64,000 nt of DNA from Acherontichlamydia pituitae (GTDB lineage Bacteria > Chlamydiota > Chlamydiia > Chlamydiales > Rhabdochlamydiaceae), in NCBI GenBank assembly GCA_019634675.1, contig JAHCAX010000008.1, positions 1 through 64,000 on the forward strand, read 5' to 3'. The notes beneath the pieces were generated by a model. The model was not told the DNA's origin. It worked only from the letters and a program-made list of their open reading frames with translations, and made no database searches. The position numbers and the translations under genes are program-made. Shown here piece by piece: positions 36,458 to 44,679 of the stretch (positions are counted from its first letter, which is position 1; each line of letters opens with the position of its first letter).

Positions 36458-37611
36458 TGTGTGCAAAGCCGTTTTAATGCGTTAAGTCCTCGTTCGATAT
36501 GGTCTAGGGATTCGGTGAATGCAAAGCGGACATATCCTTCCATTCCAAATGCGCTTCCAGGCACGGCAGCGATGTTGCCTTCTTTCAAGATCTTTTCGCA
36601 AAATTCAAGCGAAGAGATCTTTTCTTTTGTAAAAACGGTCAAAGGGATAAATGCATAGAGGGCGGATGAGGGCTTGGGAAGTTCGCAGGAAAATAGACGA
36701 TTCAATGTATCCATAAAACAATCCCGTTTCTCTTGCATTGCATTTCTCATCATTGAGCTGACATCACTGGCATGCTTGATCGCGCTCAAGGCTGCCCATT
36801 GGCTTAAACTTGCAGTTCCTGTTGTCGTCTGGCCTTGCAAGGAGGCCATCGCGGCAATCAGCTGCTGCGGTCCTAGGGCGAACCCGACGCGCAGTCCTGT
36901 CATTCCAAAATTTTTGGAACAGCTTTGGATGATCACAACGCGATTTTGCCATTTGGGCAAAGAGCCGCATGACACAAACTTTTCTTGATCATAGACGATC
37001 TCGCTATATACTTCATCAGAGATCACCGTCCAATCTTTAGCTTCCGCCAATTCTAAAATGCTGATCAGCTCGTCCCGTGTGTAGATGGCGCCGGTCGGAT
37101 TGTTGGGCTGGTTCAAAATCAAAACCTTAGTTTTCGAGGTGCTCATCTTTTTCAATGCATCCGCCGTTACTTTCCATCCACTGGATTCCTCGCTGGGCAC
37201 GGTGACCGGAGTCCCGTTGAAGTGGGAGACGATCGTGGGATAGGAAGTCCAGTAGGGAGCTGGGATAAGCACTTCATCGCCGGGTGAAAGGAGCAGGTCC
37301 AAAGCTGCATAAAGGGCGAATTTGCCTCCGCAGGTGACAAGGATCTGGTTTTCATTGTATTGGCATCCATAGCTTGAGTTCTGCCAGTTTGCAACAGCCG
37401 TTCTGAGGGCGGGAAGTCCCATGAGAGGCGGATAGGAGCAGTCTTGGGTTTGCAATGCTTTGGAAATTCCCTCTGCAATATCCGGATGCATCGGCAAATT
37501 GGGATCGCCGGCTGAAAAATTAAACACTTCTTCCCCGTTTGCTTTTTTTTGCTGGGCAAGCGTATTGATCGCAACGGTTGCGGAAGGGGCGATTTTATTG
37601 TGGATTTCCAT
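36454..37611 (-). CDS. Class I aminotransferase (aspartate, aromatic or prephenate)
   Basis: The 385-residue PLP enzyme has the cofactor lysine at Lys233 in SCSKNFGMTGLRVG, and LNQPNNPTGAIY and FSAGDPNLP near the substrate site. It is of the AspC Ib type. Its place between tyrA and aroB points to the transamination step of Phe/Tyr synthesis, acting on prephenate or on the keto acids. Which one cannot be decided here. It overlaps tyrA by 17 bases. Confidence 0.9.
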   Translation of the reverse strand: MEIHNKIAPSATVAINTLAQQKKANGEEVFNFSAGDPNLPMHPDIAEGISKALQTQDCSYPPLMGLPALRTAVANWQNSSYGCQYNENQILVTCGGKFALYAALDLLLSPGDEVLIPAPYWTSYPTIVSHFNGTPVTVPSEESSGWKVTADALKKMSTSKTKVLILNQPNNPTGAIYTRDELISILELAEAKDWTVISDEVYSEIVYDQEKFVSCGSLPKWQNRVVIIQSCSKNFGMTGLRVGFALGPQQLIAAMASLQGQTTTGTASLSQWAALSAIKHASDVSSMMRNAMQEKRDCFMDTLNRLFSCELPKPSSALYAFIPLTVFTKEKISSLEFCEKILKEGNIAAVPGSAFGMEGYVRFAFTESLDHIERGLNALKRLCTQ

Positions 37612-38383
37612 AAGGTGCCTTTTGCATAAATTCTACCCATTTGTTCCAATATTGATGCAGAATTTTACGGTTATTTTCTGTTAGTTCATTCGCCAGTTGA
37701 GGCGGTGTCTTTGCCAGGCGCGTCATCGATTGGAAACCTGTCCCGGCGATCTGCAAAGCTTCCTCGTCTTCCTGCTTAACAAAGGCCATTAAGGCCTGAG
37801 AGATCAACAAGGGCAGATGGGAGATCAATGCGACCTGTTCGTCATGTTTTTCCGCACTGAGGCGGATGGGATTGGCTCCAAGGCCGCCGATCCAACGTTC
37901 GATTGTTTGCAGCGTCTCTTCTTGATTCTTCCTGTGGGGAGTTATCAGCCAAACTCCGCCTTCAAAAAGGACAGCGGAGCTGGAGCTGTATCCCGATGTT
38001 TCCTTTCCCGCCATCGGATGGGTCGAGACAAATTCGATCTGATCGCTTGAGAGCTTTTCCAAAACTGGCACAATCTGCCCTTTGACGCTGCTGATGTCGA
38101 GTACGGTCAAAGGATGATCGATAGGTAGGCTGGCAAGCATCTTTGCTATCGAAGAAAGCTCAAAGAGGGGAGCAGCGATGACAACAAGCTCTGCCCAATG
38201 GGCAAGCTCTTCGATCGATGCAAAATGACGGTCGATCACCTTTTCATTCTGGGCCAGTTCAAGATGGCTGCTGCTTTTGTCGCAGGCAGCAATTTCAACT
38301 TTCCCATCTTTAGCTTTAATGGTCTTGGCGATCGAGCCGCCGATGAGTCCGAGGCCAATGATCCCTATGCGTTTAAAACACAT
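37595..38383 (-). CDS. tyrA: Prephenate (or arogenate) dehydrogenase
   Basis: The 262-residue protein begins with RIGIIGLGLIGGSIAKTIK, a dinucleotide-binding fold. It has STHPMAGKETSGY, the family's catalytic region with the conserved His. It is a stand-alone TyrA, not fused to chorismate mutase. It overlaps pheA by 19 bases. Substrate preference depends on whether the neighbouring aminotransferase acts first. Confidence 0.92.
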   Translation of the reverse strand: MCFKRIGIIGLGLIGGSIAKTIKAKDGKVEIAACDKSSSHLELAQNEKVIDRHFASIEELAHWAELVVIAAPLFELSSIAKMLASLPIDHPLTVLDISSVKGQIVPVLEKLSSDQIEFVSTHPMAGKETSGYSSSSAVLFEGGVWLITPHRKNQEETLQTIERWIGGLGANPIRLSAEKHDEQVALISHLPLLISQALMAFVKQEDEEALQIAGTGFQSMTRLAKTPPQLANELTENNRKILHQYWNKWVEFMQKAPYGNPQ

Positions 38384-39210
38384 GACCTGTCCTTGTTGTA
38401 GATCCCCAGCATCTTACAGCTTTGAGTGATTTCTTGGAGGTTTTTCAATGCCTGTTCGAGCAAATGCATTTGAGTTGGTCCGAACTGCAGGTCGATATAA
38501 AACAGGTATTCGAAAGGCTTGCCAATGATCGGCCGAGATTCAATTTTAGTCAAATTGATCCCGTGGCTTGCAACATCTTGCAGCACTTGAGCCAATGCAC
38601 CCGGTTCATGCTTCAGCGTTAGCAACACTGTGCATTTATCTCCTTGAAATACATTGCGGCCTTTTTTTGCTGCAAACAGGAAGCGAGTGTAGTTCTGAGG
38701 GTTGTCGGCGATCCCCTTTTTTAGAACGCAAAGGGAATAAAGCTGAGCTGTCTCGCAACTTGCGATCGCTGCTTCTTCGAGGTCTTGTCTTTGCGCCAGC
38801 ATCGCAGCAGCTCCTGCTGTGTCGTAGTGGACGATCGGCTCTATCCACGGATGGGCGCGGAAAAACGCGCGGCACTGGTCGAGCGCTTTAGGATGGGAAT
38901 AAACCCGTTTGATCCTATTCATAGCACCCTCTGAATCGTCGATCCCCAAAAGACAATGTTCGATCTTCAGCAATTTCTCGCCGACGATCTCGATGTCGAA
39001 CTGGTGGAGAAGATCGTAATTTTCCCATATGGAACCGATCAACGTGTTCTCAATCGGAATGACAGCGATGTCAGCCTGGCCTTCTTCCAAAGCTTCATAA
39101 AGGGAAAGAAATGTTTCTTTCCCCGTGAGCTGGACATCGGACCCGAACGCAGCAAGGGCTGCCAATTCGCTGAAAGAGCCTTGGGCCCCTTGATAGACGA
39201 TCCGTTTCAT
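38365..39210 (-). CDS. pheA: Prephenate dehydratase with C-terminal ACT domain
   Basis: The 281-residue protein begins with VYQGAQGSFSELAALAAFG, has the NTLIGSIWENYDLL segment, and shows NYTRFLFAAKK, the TRF motif near the active site. An ACT domain follows (LKHEPGALAQVLQDVASHGINLTKIESRP), implying feedback by phenylalanine. It lacks a chorismate mutase domain, supplied by the preceding gene. The overlap with it is ATGA. Confidence 0.94.
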   Translation of the reverse strand: MKRIVYQGAQGSFSELAALAAFGSDVQLTGKETFLSLYEALEEGQADIAVIPIENTLIGSIWENYDLLHQFDIEIVGEKLLKIEHCLLGIDDSEGAMNRIKRVYSHPKALDQCRAFFRAHPWIEPIVHYDTAGAAAMLAQRQDLEEAAIASCETAQLYSLCVLKKGIADNPQNYTRFLFAAKKGRNVFQGDKCTVLLTLKHEPGALAQVLQDVASHGINLTKIESRPIIGKPFEYLFYIDLQFGPTQMHLLEQALKNLQEITQSCKMLGIYNKDRSCVLNA

Positions 39211-39494
39211 CCGATTTTTTCCTTCTCGTTCATGATCATTTTCATTTCCATTTTGGAATAGTTCACAAATACCGTGAACATCTCTTCAATAATCGCAGGG
39301 CTAAGATTGTTCTGTTTTGCCAGCTCCCGGAGCATCTGCTTTTGGAGCTTTTCCCTTTCCCAATCATCGACAGGCAGAGTTTCCTGCCGCTTGACCTTAG
39401 CGATCTCTTTGGTCACCACAAGCCGTTTTCCTAACAAAGCGATGATCTCTGCATTGATCGCATCGATCTCATTGCGTAAATTGTTCAAGTTCAT
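39207..39494 (-). CDS. Chorismate mutase (AroQ type)
   Basis: This is a 95-residue all-helical protein. It has LRNEIDAINAEIIALLGKRL, with the catalytic-helix arginine and lysine residues (KEIAKVKRQ), and a C-terminal helix. The start at 39494 gives an ATGA overlap with the DAHP synthase stop; the longer open frame upstream is inside that gene. It makes prephenate from chorismate for PheA and TyrA. Confidence 0.93.
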   Translation of the reverse strand: MNLNNLRNEIDAINAEIIALLGKRLVVTKEIAKVKRQETLPVDDWEREKLQKQMLRELAKQNNLSPAIIEEMFTVFVNYSKMEMKMIMNEKEKIG

Positions 39495-40504
39495 AGGTGC
39501 CTCCCGATCGCTTGGGCGATCGTATTTAGTTCTGTTGATAGTTGGGCAAGCTCGTGCGGAAGCAGGGCTTGCTTGCCATCGCATTTTGCTTCAGCCGGCA
39601 AATGGTGCACTTCGACGAGCAGACCGTCAGCGCCTAATGCGACCGATGCTTTGGAAAGGGCCGGGATAATGTCTTTGCGTCCAGCTGCATGGCTTGGATC
39701 GACGATGATCGGAAGGTGCGTCATCCCTTTGGCAACAGCGACGCTGCTCAAATCCAGGGTGCTGCGCGTCGAGTTCTCGAATGTACGGATCCCCCGTTCG
39801 CACAAGATCACCTGTTCATTGCCGTGCGCCATGATGTATTCAGCGCTCATGAGCCACTCTTCGACAGTTGCCGACATGCCCCTTTTCAGGATGACAGGCT
39901 TGCCGCATTGGCCGACCTCTTTAAGAAGATTGAAGTTCTGCATGTTCCGAGCGCCGATCCTGACGATATCGACGTGTTCAGCAACAACGCCTACATCGCG
40001 GACGTCCATCACTTCCGTCTCGATGACAAGACCGTGTTCCAACTGGGCCCTTTTATGGATCTTCAGTCCCTCGATGCCCATCCCTTGGAAACTGTAAGGA
40101 GAGGTCCTTGGTTTGAACGCCGATCCCCGCAGCACAGAGACTTTGGCATTTTTGAGCTGCCGGGCGATTGTCAGAAGCTGTTCCTCGCTTTCTATGGCGC
40201 AAGGGCCTGCCATCATAATGATCTGGTCGCCGCCGATCTCGATATCTTTGATCTTGATGGTCGAGCGGTTAGGTTTGAATGCCTTGCTGGCCATTTTGAA
40301 CGGCGTTGCGATCGGCATGACCGCTTCTACGCATTCCATGGCTTGAATCTCTCCGAGCAAGTCAGCCGCCGGCTTTTGTTCCAGGCCGAGGATTGTGGCA
40401 TCGCCCGCTTGGGAAATACAGTGGTGCATCCCATGCTGGCTCAATTTTTGGACCAGAAGGGCAAGAGCATCGCTTCTGATCTGCTGTTTTAGCTTAATTA
40501 ACAT
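39491..40504 (-). CDS. DAHP synthase (type I-beta), Phe/Tyr-linked paralogue
   Basis: The 337-residue protein is closely similar in layout to the trp-linked enzyme: an N-terminal regulatory region, then MAGPCAIES, LRGSAFKPRTSPYSFQG, IGARNMQNF, KRGMSAT and DPSHAAG. In the last motif the trp copy has DPSHGTG. As the first gene of the minus-strand aro operon it is likely tuned to Phe/Tyr demand. Confidence 0.94.
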   Translation of the reverse strand: MLIKLKQQIRSDALALLVQKLSQHGMHHCISQAGDATILGLEQKPAADLLGEIQAMECVEAVMPIATPFKMASKAFKPNRSTIKIKDIEIGGDQIIMMAGPCAIESEEQLLTIARQLKNAKVSVLRGSAFKPRTSPYSFQGMGIEGLKIHKRAQLEHGLVIETEVMDVRDVGVVAEHVDIVRIGARNMQNFNLLKEVGQCGKPVILKRGMSATVEEWLMSAEYIMAHGNEQVILCERGIRTFENSTRSTLDLSSVAVAKGMTHLPIIVDPSHAAGRKDIIPALSKASVALGADGLLVEVHHLPAEAKCDGKQALLPHELAQLSTELNTIAQAIGRHL

Positions 40505-40883
40505 TGTAAATCCTTTATAATCAACATCTTATAGTTTGAATTAGACGCAAAGCGTCTCTTGCGTATCGCTCTTTGGTCTCAAGCCATGAAGAGCTAAGAT
40601 TTAACTTTTAGATCATGCAAAAGAACCTTTCTTAGCCTTTTGCGGGCCTTAAGTTAGAAAAACGGGTGGTAAGGGGTTAAATATGTATTGGCGCTTAGGC
40701 GCCAAAATAGAAATAGAAAGAAACGTAAAAACGGCAAGATGCACAAGAAGAGCGAGCTTCTTGCGACGCAGGGGCGAGAGCCTGTAGGGTCTGCGTAGTT
40801 TTCATGGTAAAAAACACTTTGCCTTTCTTATTTGTACTACATTATAATCTAATTTTATTCGATAGTCAAGAGGCTTCATTCTT
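40505..40883. other. Divergent control region between the aro operon and aroDE
   Basis: This 379-base gap has no gene. It contains several small hairpins: AGACGC with GCGTCT (40544-40558), TTGGCGC with GCGCCAA (about 40688-40705), CAAGAAG with CTTCTTG (near 40743-40761), and ACGCAG with CTGCGT further on. The density of stems suggests a structured leader, a small RNA, or a decayed repeat. The minus-strand side has AT-rich TATAAA and TATAAG hexamers close to the DAHP synthase start but no clean promoter. Confidence 0.5.
40819..40848 (+). promoter_or_regulatory. Promoter of aroDE
   Basis: TTGCCT (40819-40824) and TATAAT (40843-40848) are 18 bases apart, about 35 bases before the aroDE start codon. 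Confidence 0.6.
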
Positions 40884-42359
40884 ATGCTCTTCTGCATCGC
40901 GACAGGGCCCACCCTTTTAGAAGCGAAAAACACTGTCAATCAGGCGCTTAACAAGGCGCAAGGGATCGAGCTGCGGTTCGATCTTTTTCAGACGATTGAT
41001 CTTAAAGGGATTAAAGAACTGGTGGATGCGCTGGGGCATAGCCGCTCCATCAAGCTCCTATTCACTTTGCGCCCTGTGCGCCAGGGAGGGGAGTACAAAG
41101 GATCGGAAGAGTCGAGGCTTTCCCTTTTAAAGGAGCTATGCGCCCTGGGGCCTGACTATGTCGATCTCGAATGCGACGTCCCATTGCAGCACTGGAAAGA
41201 GTTCGCAGCGCAATTCCCCAAGATCCAGTTCATCTGCTCCTTTCATGATTTCGTCCATGCTCCAAAGGACCTCGACAAGCTGCTATCAAACATGAAAAAT
41301 CCTTATGCGAGCATCTATAAGATCGCTGTGATGGCCCATGCATCGCATGATGCGTTGCATATGATGGAGTTTGTCAGGAGGAACAAAGAGACATGTCAGC
41401 TGATCGGGATTGCGATGGGGGAGGCTGGAGTTATTTCTCGAGTCCTCGGACCTGTTGCAGGAAATTACTTTGACTACGCTTCTGTCTTTCAAACAACCGC
41501 TCCTGGGCAGCTCAGCATCGAACAAATGGAAAAACCCTACCGCCACTCCCAACTCAACACTAAGACGGCGCTCTATGGACTGATCGGGTATCCAACTGAA
41601 AAAAGTCTGGGGCACAAGATCCATAATGCTGTCTTTGAGGCCCATCGCGCCAACGCTGTTTATGTGAAGATGCCTGTTCGTCCTGAAGAACTGTCCTCTT
41701 TCATTGAGTCGGCCAAAGCCCTTCCCTTTAAAGGGCTCAGTGTCACGATGCCTCTTAAAGAAGAGGTCCTCCGATCGCTTGATTCTTTGAGCCTTTCTGC
41801 TCAGGCCATTGGAGCTGTGAATACGATCGTTGTCGAAAATGGCAAATGGATAGGACATAATACAGATGGGATCGGAGCTCTCAACGCAGTCGAAGCAAAA
41901 ATCCCTGTCAAAGACAAGCAGGTCCTCATCATTGGCGCAGGAGGCGCTGCCAAAGCGATCATCTATGAGGCTCTTCAACGAGGAGCGCATGTTACCGTCT
42001 TAAACCGTACTCCGTCAAAAGCTAAAGCGCTGGCCAGCCTCTATCATTGCGAGGGGGGCGGGTTTGAACTTTTTCCTAAAGTCCTTAAAAAAGGGTACGA
42101 TATCCTGATCAATACGATACCAGAAGGGGAGCTGATCGATGAAGAATGGATCCTTCCCAACAGTGTTGCCATGGATATTGTTTATATTCCCAAAAATACT
42201 CCGTTTTTGCTAAAAGCTTCCCGGAAAAACTGCAGTCTTGTTTTCGGGTATGAGATGTTCATCGGCCAGGCCATTGAACAGCAGCTCATTTGGTTTCCTG
42301 AAAATAAAGGCAGTATGCTGAGGCAAATCATCGAGCCGATTGTCCTCGCAGAATTTTAG
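40884..42359 (+). CDS. aroDE: Fused 3-dehydroquinate dehydratase / shikimate dehydrogenase
   Basis: The 491-residue protein has a type I dehydroquinase in residues 1-220 (FTLRPVRQGGEY, ICSFHDF, YKIAVMA with the Schiff-base lysine, VFQTTAPGQ). A shikimate dehydrogenase follows from about 230 (YGLIGYPTEKSLGHKIHN, LSVTMPLKEEV with the catalytic lysine, GHNTDGIGAL, IIGAGGAAKA). The fused form is typical of chlamydiae and plants. It supplies the two steps missing from the divergent operon. Confidence 0.95.
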   Translation: MLFCIATGPTLLEAKNTVNQALNKAQGIELRFDLFQTIDLKGIKELVDALGHSRSIKLLFTLRPVRQGGEYKGSEESRLSLLKELCALGPDYVDLECDVPLQHWKEFAAQFPKIQFICSFHDFVHAPKDLDKLLSNMKNPYASIYKIAVMAHASHDALHMMEFVRRNKETCQLIGIAMGEAGVISRVLGPVAGNYFDYASVFQTTAPGQLSIEQMEKPYRHSQLNTKTALYGLIGYPTEKSLGHKIHNAVFEAHRANAVYVKMPVRPEELSSFIESAKALPFKGLSVTMPLKEEVLRSLDSLSLSAQAIGAVNTIVVENGKWIGHNTDGIGALNAVEAKIPVKDKQVLIIGAGGAAKAIIYEALQRGAHVTVLNRTPSKAKALASLYHCEGGGFELFPKVLKKGYDILINTIPEGELIDEEWILPNSVAMDIVYIPKNTPFLLKASRKNCSLVFGYEMFIGQAIEQQLIWFPENKGSMLRQIIEPIVLAEF

Positions 42360-42377
42360 ACCCTGAGGAGAACGTTT

Positions 42378-43184
42378 ATGAAGCTCCGCTCACGAATCCT
42401 ATATTTCACATTTACGATTTTTTCCTTTTGCGCCACTCTCCATGCATCGAAGCTGGTGACAGATACGAACGATATGGCCCACGCTTTAAATTATGTGGCT
42501 GAAGGGACCTTGTTCGTCTTCGACCTCGATAATACGTTGATTGAAACATCTCAACATTTAGGCTCAGACCAATGGTTTACCCATCGAGTCCAGCATTTTG
42601 TGGACAAAGGGCACTCCATCGACGAAGCTCTGAAGCTTGTCGTTCCGAACTGGCTTGCCATTCAAAGCAAAACCCACATGCGCACTGTCGATCCATCCAT
42701 CCCAGAGCTTTTAAAGAAAATGCACCAGTCCCATGTCTCGATGGTCGCGCTGACCAAGCGTCCTCCTGTGCTTGCTCCTCGTACGTTAGAGCAGCTTGCG
42801 CCTTTGCAAATCGACTTCTCAAAGACGTCGGAAATTGCAGGTCCGATCGTTTTCCCAGAGTTAAAAGACTCCCTTTATCGCGATGGGATCATCTTTGTAG
42901 CTCCCGAACTGGAAAAAGGTCCTGTTCTTAGCGCATTCATTAAAAAGATGAAGACTCCTCCCAAGAAGATCGTTCTGATCGATGATAAGATGAGCCACAT
43001 CCAAAATGTCGCTTTGGCCATAGAATCCTTTCATATTCCCTTCGTTGGCATCCGGTATGGAGGAGCAGATGAAAAAGTGAAAAGCTTTGATCCGAAGATC
43101 GCCGATATGCAGTGGGAGTATTTCGAAAAGATCCTCACAGACGAACAAGCGCAGCAACTGCTGCAGCTCCGTAAAGAGAGTTAG
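42378..43184 (+). CDS. Secreted HAD-like protein, DUF2608 type
   Basis: The 268-residue protein has an N-terminal signal peptide (hydrophobic stretch ILYFTFTIFSFCATLHA, about residues 6-22). A HAD-superfamily core follows: FVFDLDNTLIE with two aspartates, VALTKRP, and IVLIDDKMSH with the late acidic pair. This pattern matches the DUF2608 family known from Chlamydia and Legionella. It is probably a periplasmic or exported phosphatase. It begins 18 bases after aroDE with a GGAGA site, so co-transcription is likely. Confidence 0.82.
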   Translation: MKLRSRILYFTFTIFSFCATLHASKLVTDTNDMAHALNYVAEGTLFVFDLDNTLIETSQHLGSDQWFTHRVQHFVDKGHSIDEALKLVVPNWLAIQSKTHMRTVDPSIPELLKKMHQSHVSMVALTKRPPVLAPRTLEQLAPLQIDFSKTSEIAGPIVFPELKDSLYRDGIIFVAPELEKGPVLSAFIKKMKTPPKKIVLIDDKMSHIQNVALAIESFHIPFVGIRYGGADEKVKSFDPKIADMQWEYFEKILTDEQAQQLLQLRKES

Positions 43185-43190
43185 TAATCT

Positions 43191-44183
43191 ATGCGTGCAA
43201 TGGTTTTAGAAGCTCCTCAAAATCCTCTACGATTAGTTAATATGCCTATTCCTGAACCTCAGGAAGGACAAATCCTTTTAGAAGTTAAAGCATGTGCGGC
43301 TTGCCGTACCGATTTACACATTTTCGATGGGGAGATTCCTCTTCCTCGATCGCCGTTAATATTAGGGCATCAGGTCGTTGGGATAGTTAAGCGGCTAGGG
43401 CCCAAAGCAAAACGCTTTAAGATCGGACAACGGGTGGGTGCAGCTTGGGTCGGTAAAACTTGCGGAGCGTGCCGTTTTTGTCTTTCAAATCGAGAAAACC
43501 TTTGCGAGAGCGCATTATTTACCGGGTATCATTATGATGGAGGTTTTGCGGAATTTTGTACGGCGAATGAAGATTATTGCTATCTTTTACCTGATTGTTA
43601 TTCCGATTCACAAGTAGCTCCTCTTCTATGCGGAGGATTAATTGGTTTTCGGGCTCTTCGGAAAACCGGATCTGCTCAAAAGTTAGGTTTCTATGGATTT
43701 GGGTCATCTGCGCATATTTTAATTCAAATAGCCAAACATCAGGGAAAAGAGGTCTATGCATTTACCCGGCATGGAGATGAATCAGCGCAAAGTTTAGCCA
43801 AAAAACTAGGAGCTGTTTGGGCTGGCTCTTCAGAGGAAATGCCTCCCGTCCTCTTGGATGCCGCAATTATTTTTGCCCCAGTAGGAAAATTAGTGCCTCA
43901 AGCTCTTCGAGCAGTTGACAAAGGGGGATCTGTTGTGTGCGCTGGCATCCATATGAGCGATATACCTTCTTTCCCATATGAGCTTATTTATGGAGAGCGT
44001 CTTGTCCAATCGGTTGCCAACCTCACACGCGATGATGGGGAGAAATTTTTTGAAATTGCATCCCGCCTTTTGATCCATACTCAAGTAGCATCTTATTCCC
44101 TTGAAGAAGCAAATAGAGCATTATGCGATTTAAGAGAGGGAAAAATAACAGGATCTGCGGTTATTTCAGTATCGGAGCAATAA
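43191..44183 (+). CDS. Zinc-dependent alcohol dehydrogenase (MDR family)
   Basis: The 330-residue protein has the catalytic-zinc region CAACRTDLHIFDGE, ILGHQVVG, the structural-zinc cysteine cluster (CGACRFCLSNRENLC) and a nucleotide-binding stretch LGFYGFGSSAHILIQIAK. It resembles the AdhA/Cad-like branch. Its codon use is visibly richer in A/T third positions (many TTA and ATT) than the aro genes before it, which suggests later acquisition. It starts 6 bases after the HAD gene. Confidence 0.9.
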   Translation: MRAMVLEAPQNPLRLVNMPIPEPQEGQILLEVKACAACRTDLHIFDGEIPLPRSPLILGHQVVGIVKRLGPKAKRFKIGQRVGAAWVGKTCGACRFCLSNRENLCESALFTGYHYDGGFAEFCTANEDYCYLLPDCYSDSQVAPLLCGGLIGFRALRKTGSAQKLGFYGFGSSAHILIQIAKHQGKEVYAFTRHGDESAQSLAKKLGAVWAGSSEEMPPVLLDAAIIFAPVGKLVPQALRAVDKGGSVVCAGIHMSDIPSFPYELIYGERLVQSVANLTRDDGEKFFEIASRLLIHTQVASYSLEEANRALCDLREGKITGSAVISVSEQ

Positions 44184-44196
44184 ACTATTGAGGGAA

Positions 44197-44237
44197 TTGC
44201 AAAATCATCGATGTATCCGGCCAAAGCAGTTTTGCAA
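44197..44237 (+). terminator. Weak hairpin after the alcohol dehydrogenase gene
   Basis: TTGCAAAA and TTTTGCAA form an 8-bp stem with a long loop and are followed by a T-rich stretch. It lies between two convergent genes. Confidence 0.35.
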
Positions 44238-44253
44238 CTGTCTTTGAAGTTTT

Positions 44254-44679
44254 TTAACTGCAATTTGGATTTGTGATCGATTCAACAGACATTTTCCATC
44301 TCTGGTTGATGGTTGCTACTTCCGCATCCTGCCGTTGTTCCATTGCTTCTTTCATTTTCTGCTTTAAACGTTCGCAATAGGAAATCGTCTCTGAAGAAAG
44401 AGAAGAAGCTGTTCGAGAACTTTTCTGAGTATCTTGGTGTTGCGACTCTGGCCTGATGAGAGGAGCCTCTGAAATTTGTTCTTGGCTAAATTGAGTCTGA
44501 GAATTCTCTGATACTCTTCGTTTTGCATCTTTTTCCCAATCCTCTTTGGCTTTAATGATCAAAGCATCAATATGTTCCTGGGAAACGCGTTTGCGTTTAG
44601 CGCCAGATTCAATCGGTTGCGATTGAATCCCTTCATGCAGAGAAGGGGAGTCGACACGGCGAGGAAAGGACGCGCTCAT
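44254..44679 (-). CDS. Unknown polar 141-residue protein
   Basis: No family is recognised. The protein is highly charged, rich in Gln, Ser and Lys, and probably largely disordered or helical (SQEHIDALIIKAKEDWEKDA; ERLKQKMKEAMEQRQDAEVA looks coiled-coil). It begins with an ATGA overlap with the end of the transporter gene, which supports it being a real gene in the same transcript. A KRKR stretch near residue 28 could act as a nuclear-targeting signal if the protein were secreted, but that is speculation. Confidence 0.6.
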   Translation of the reverse strand: MSASFPRRVDSPSLHEGIQSQPIESGAKRKRVSQEHIDALIIKAKEDWEKDAKRRVSENSQTQFSQEQISEAPLIRPESQHQDTQKSSRTASSLSSETISYCERLKQKMKEAMEQRQDAEVATINQRWKMSVESITNPNCS

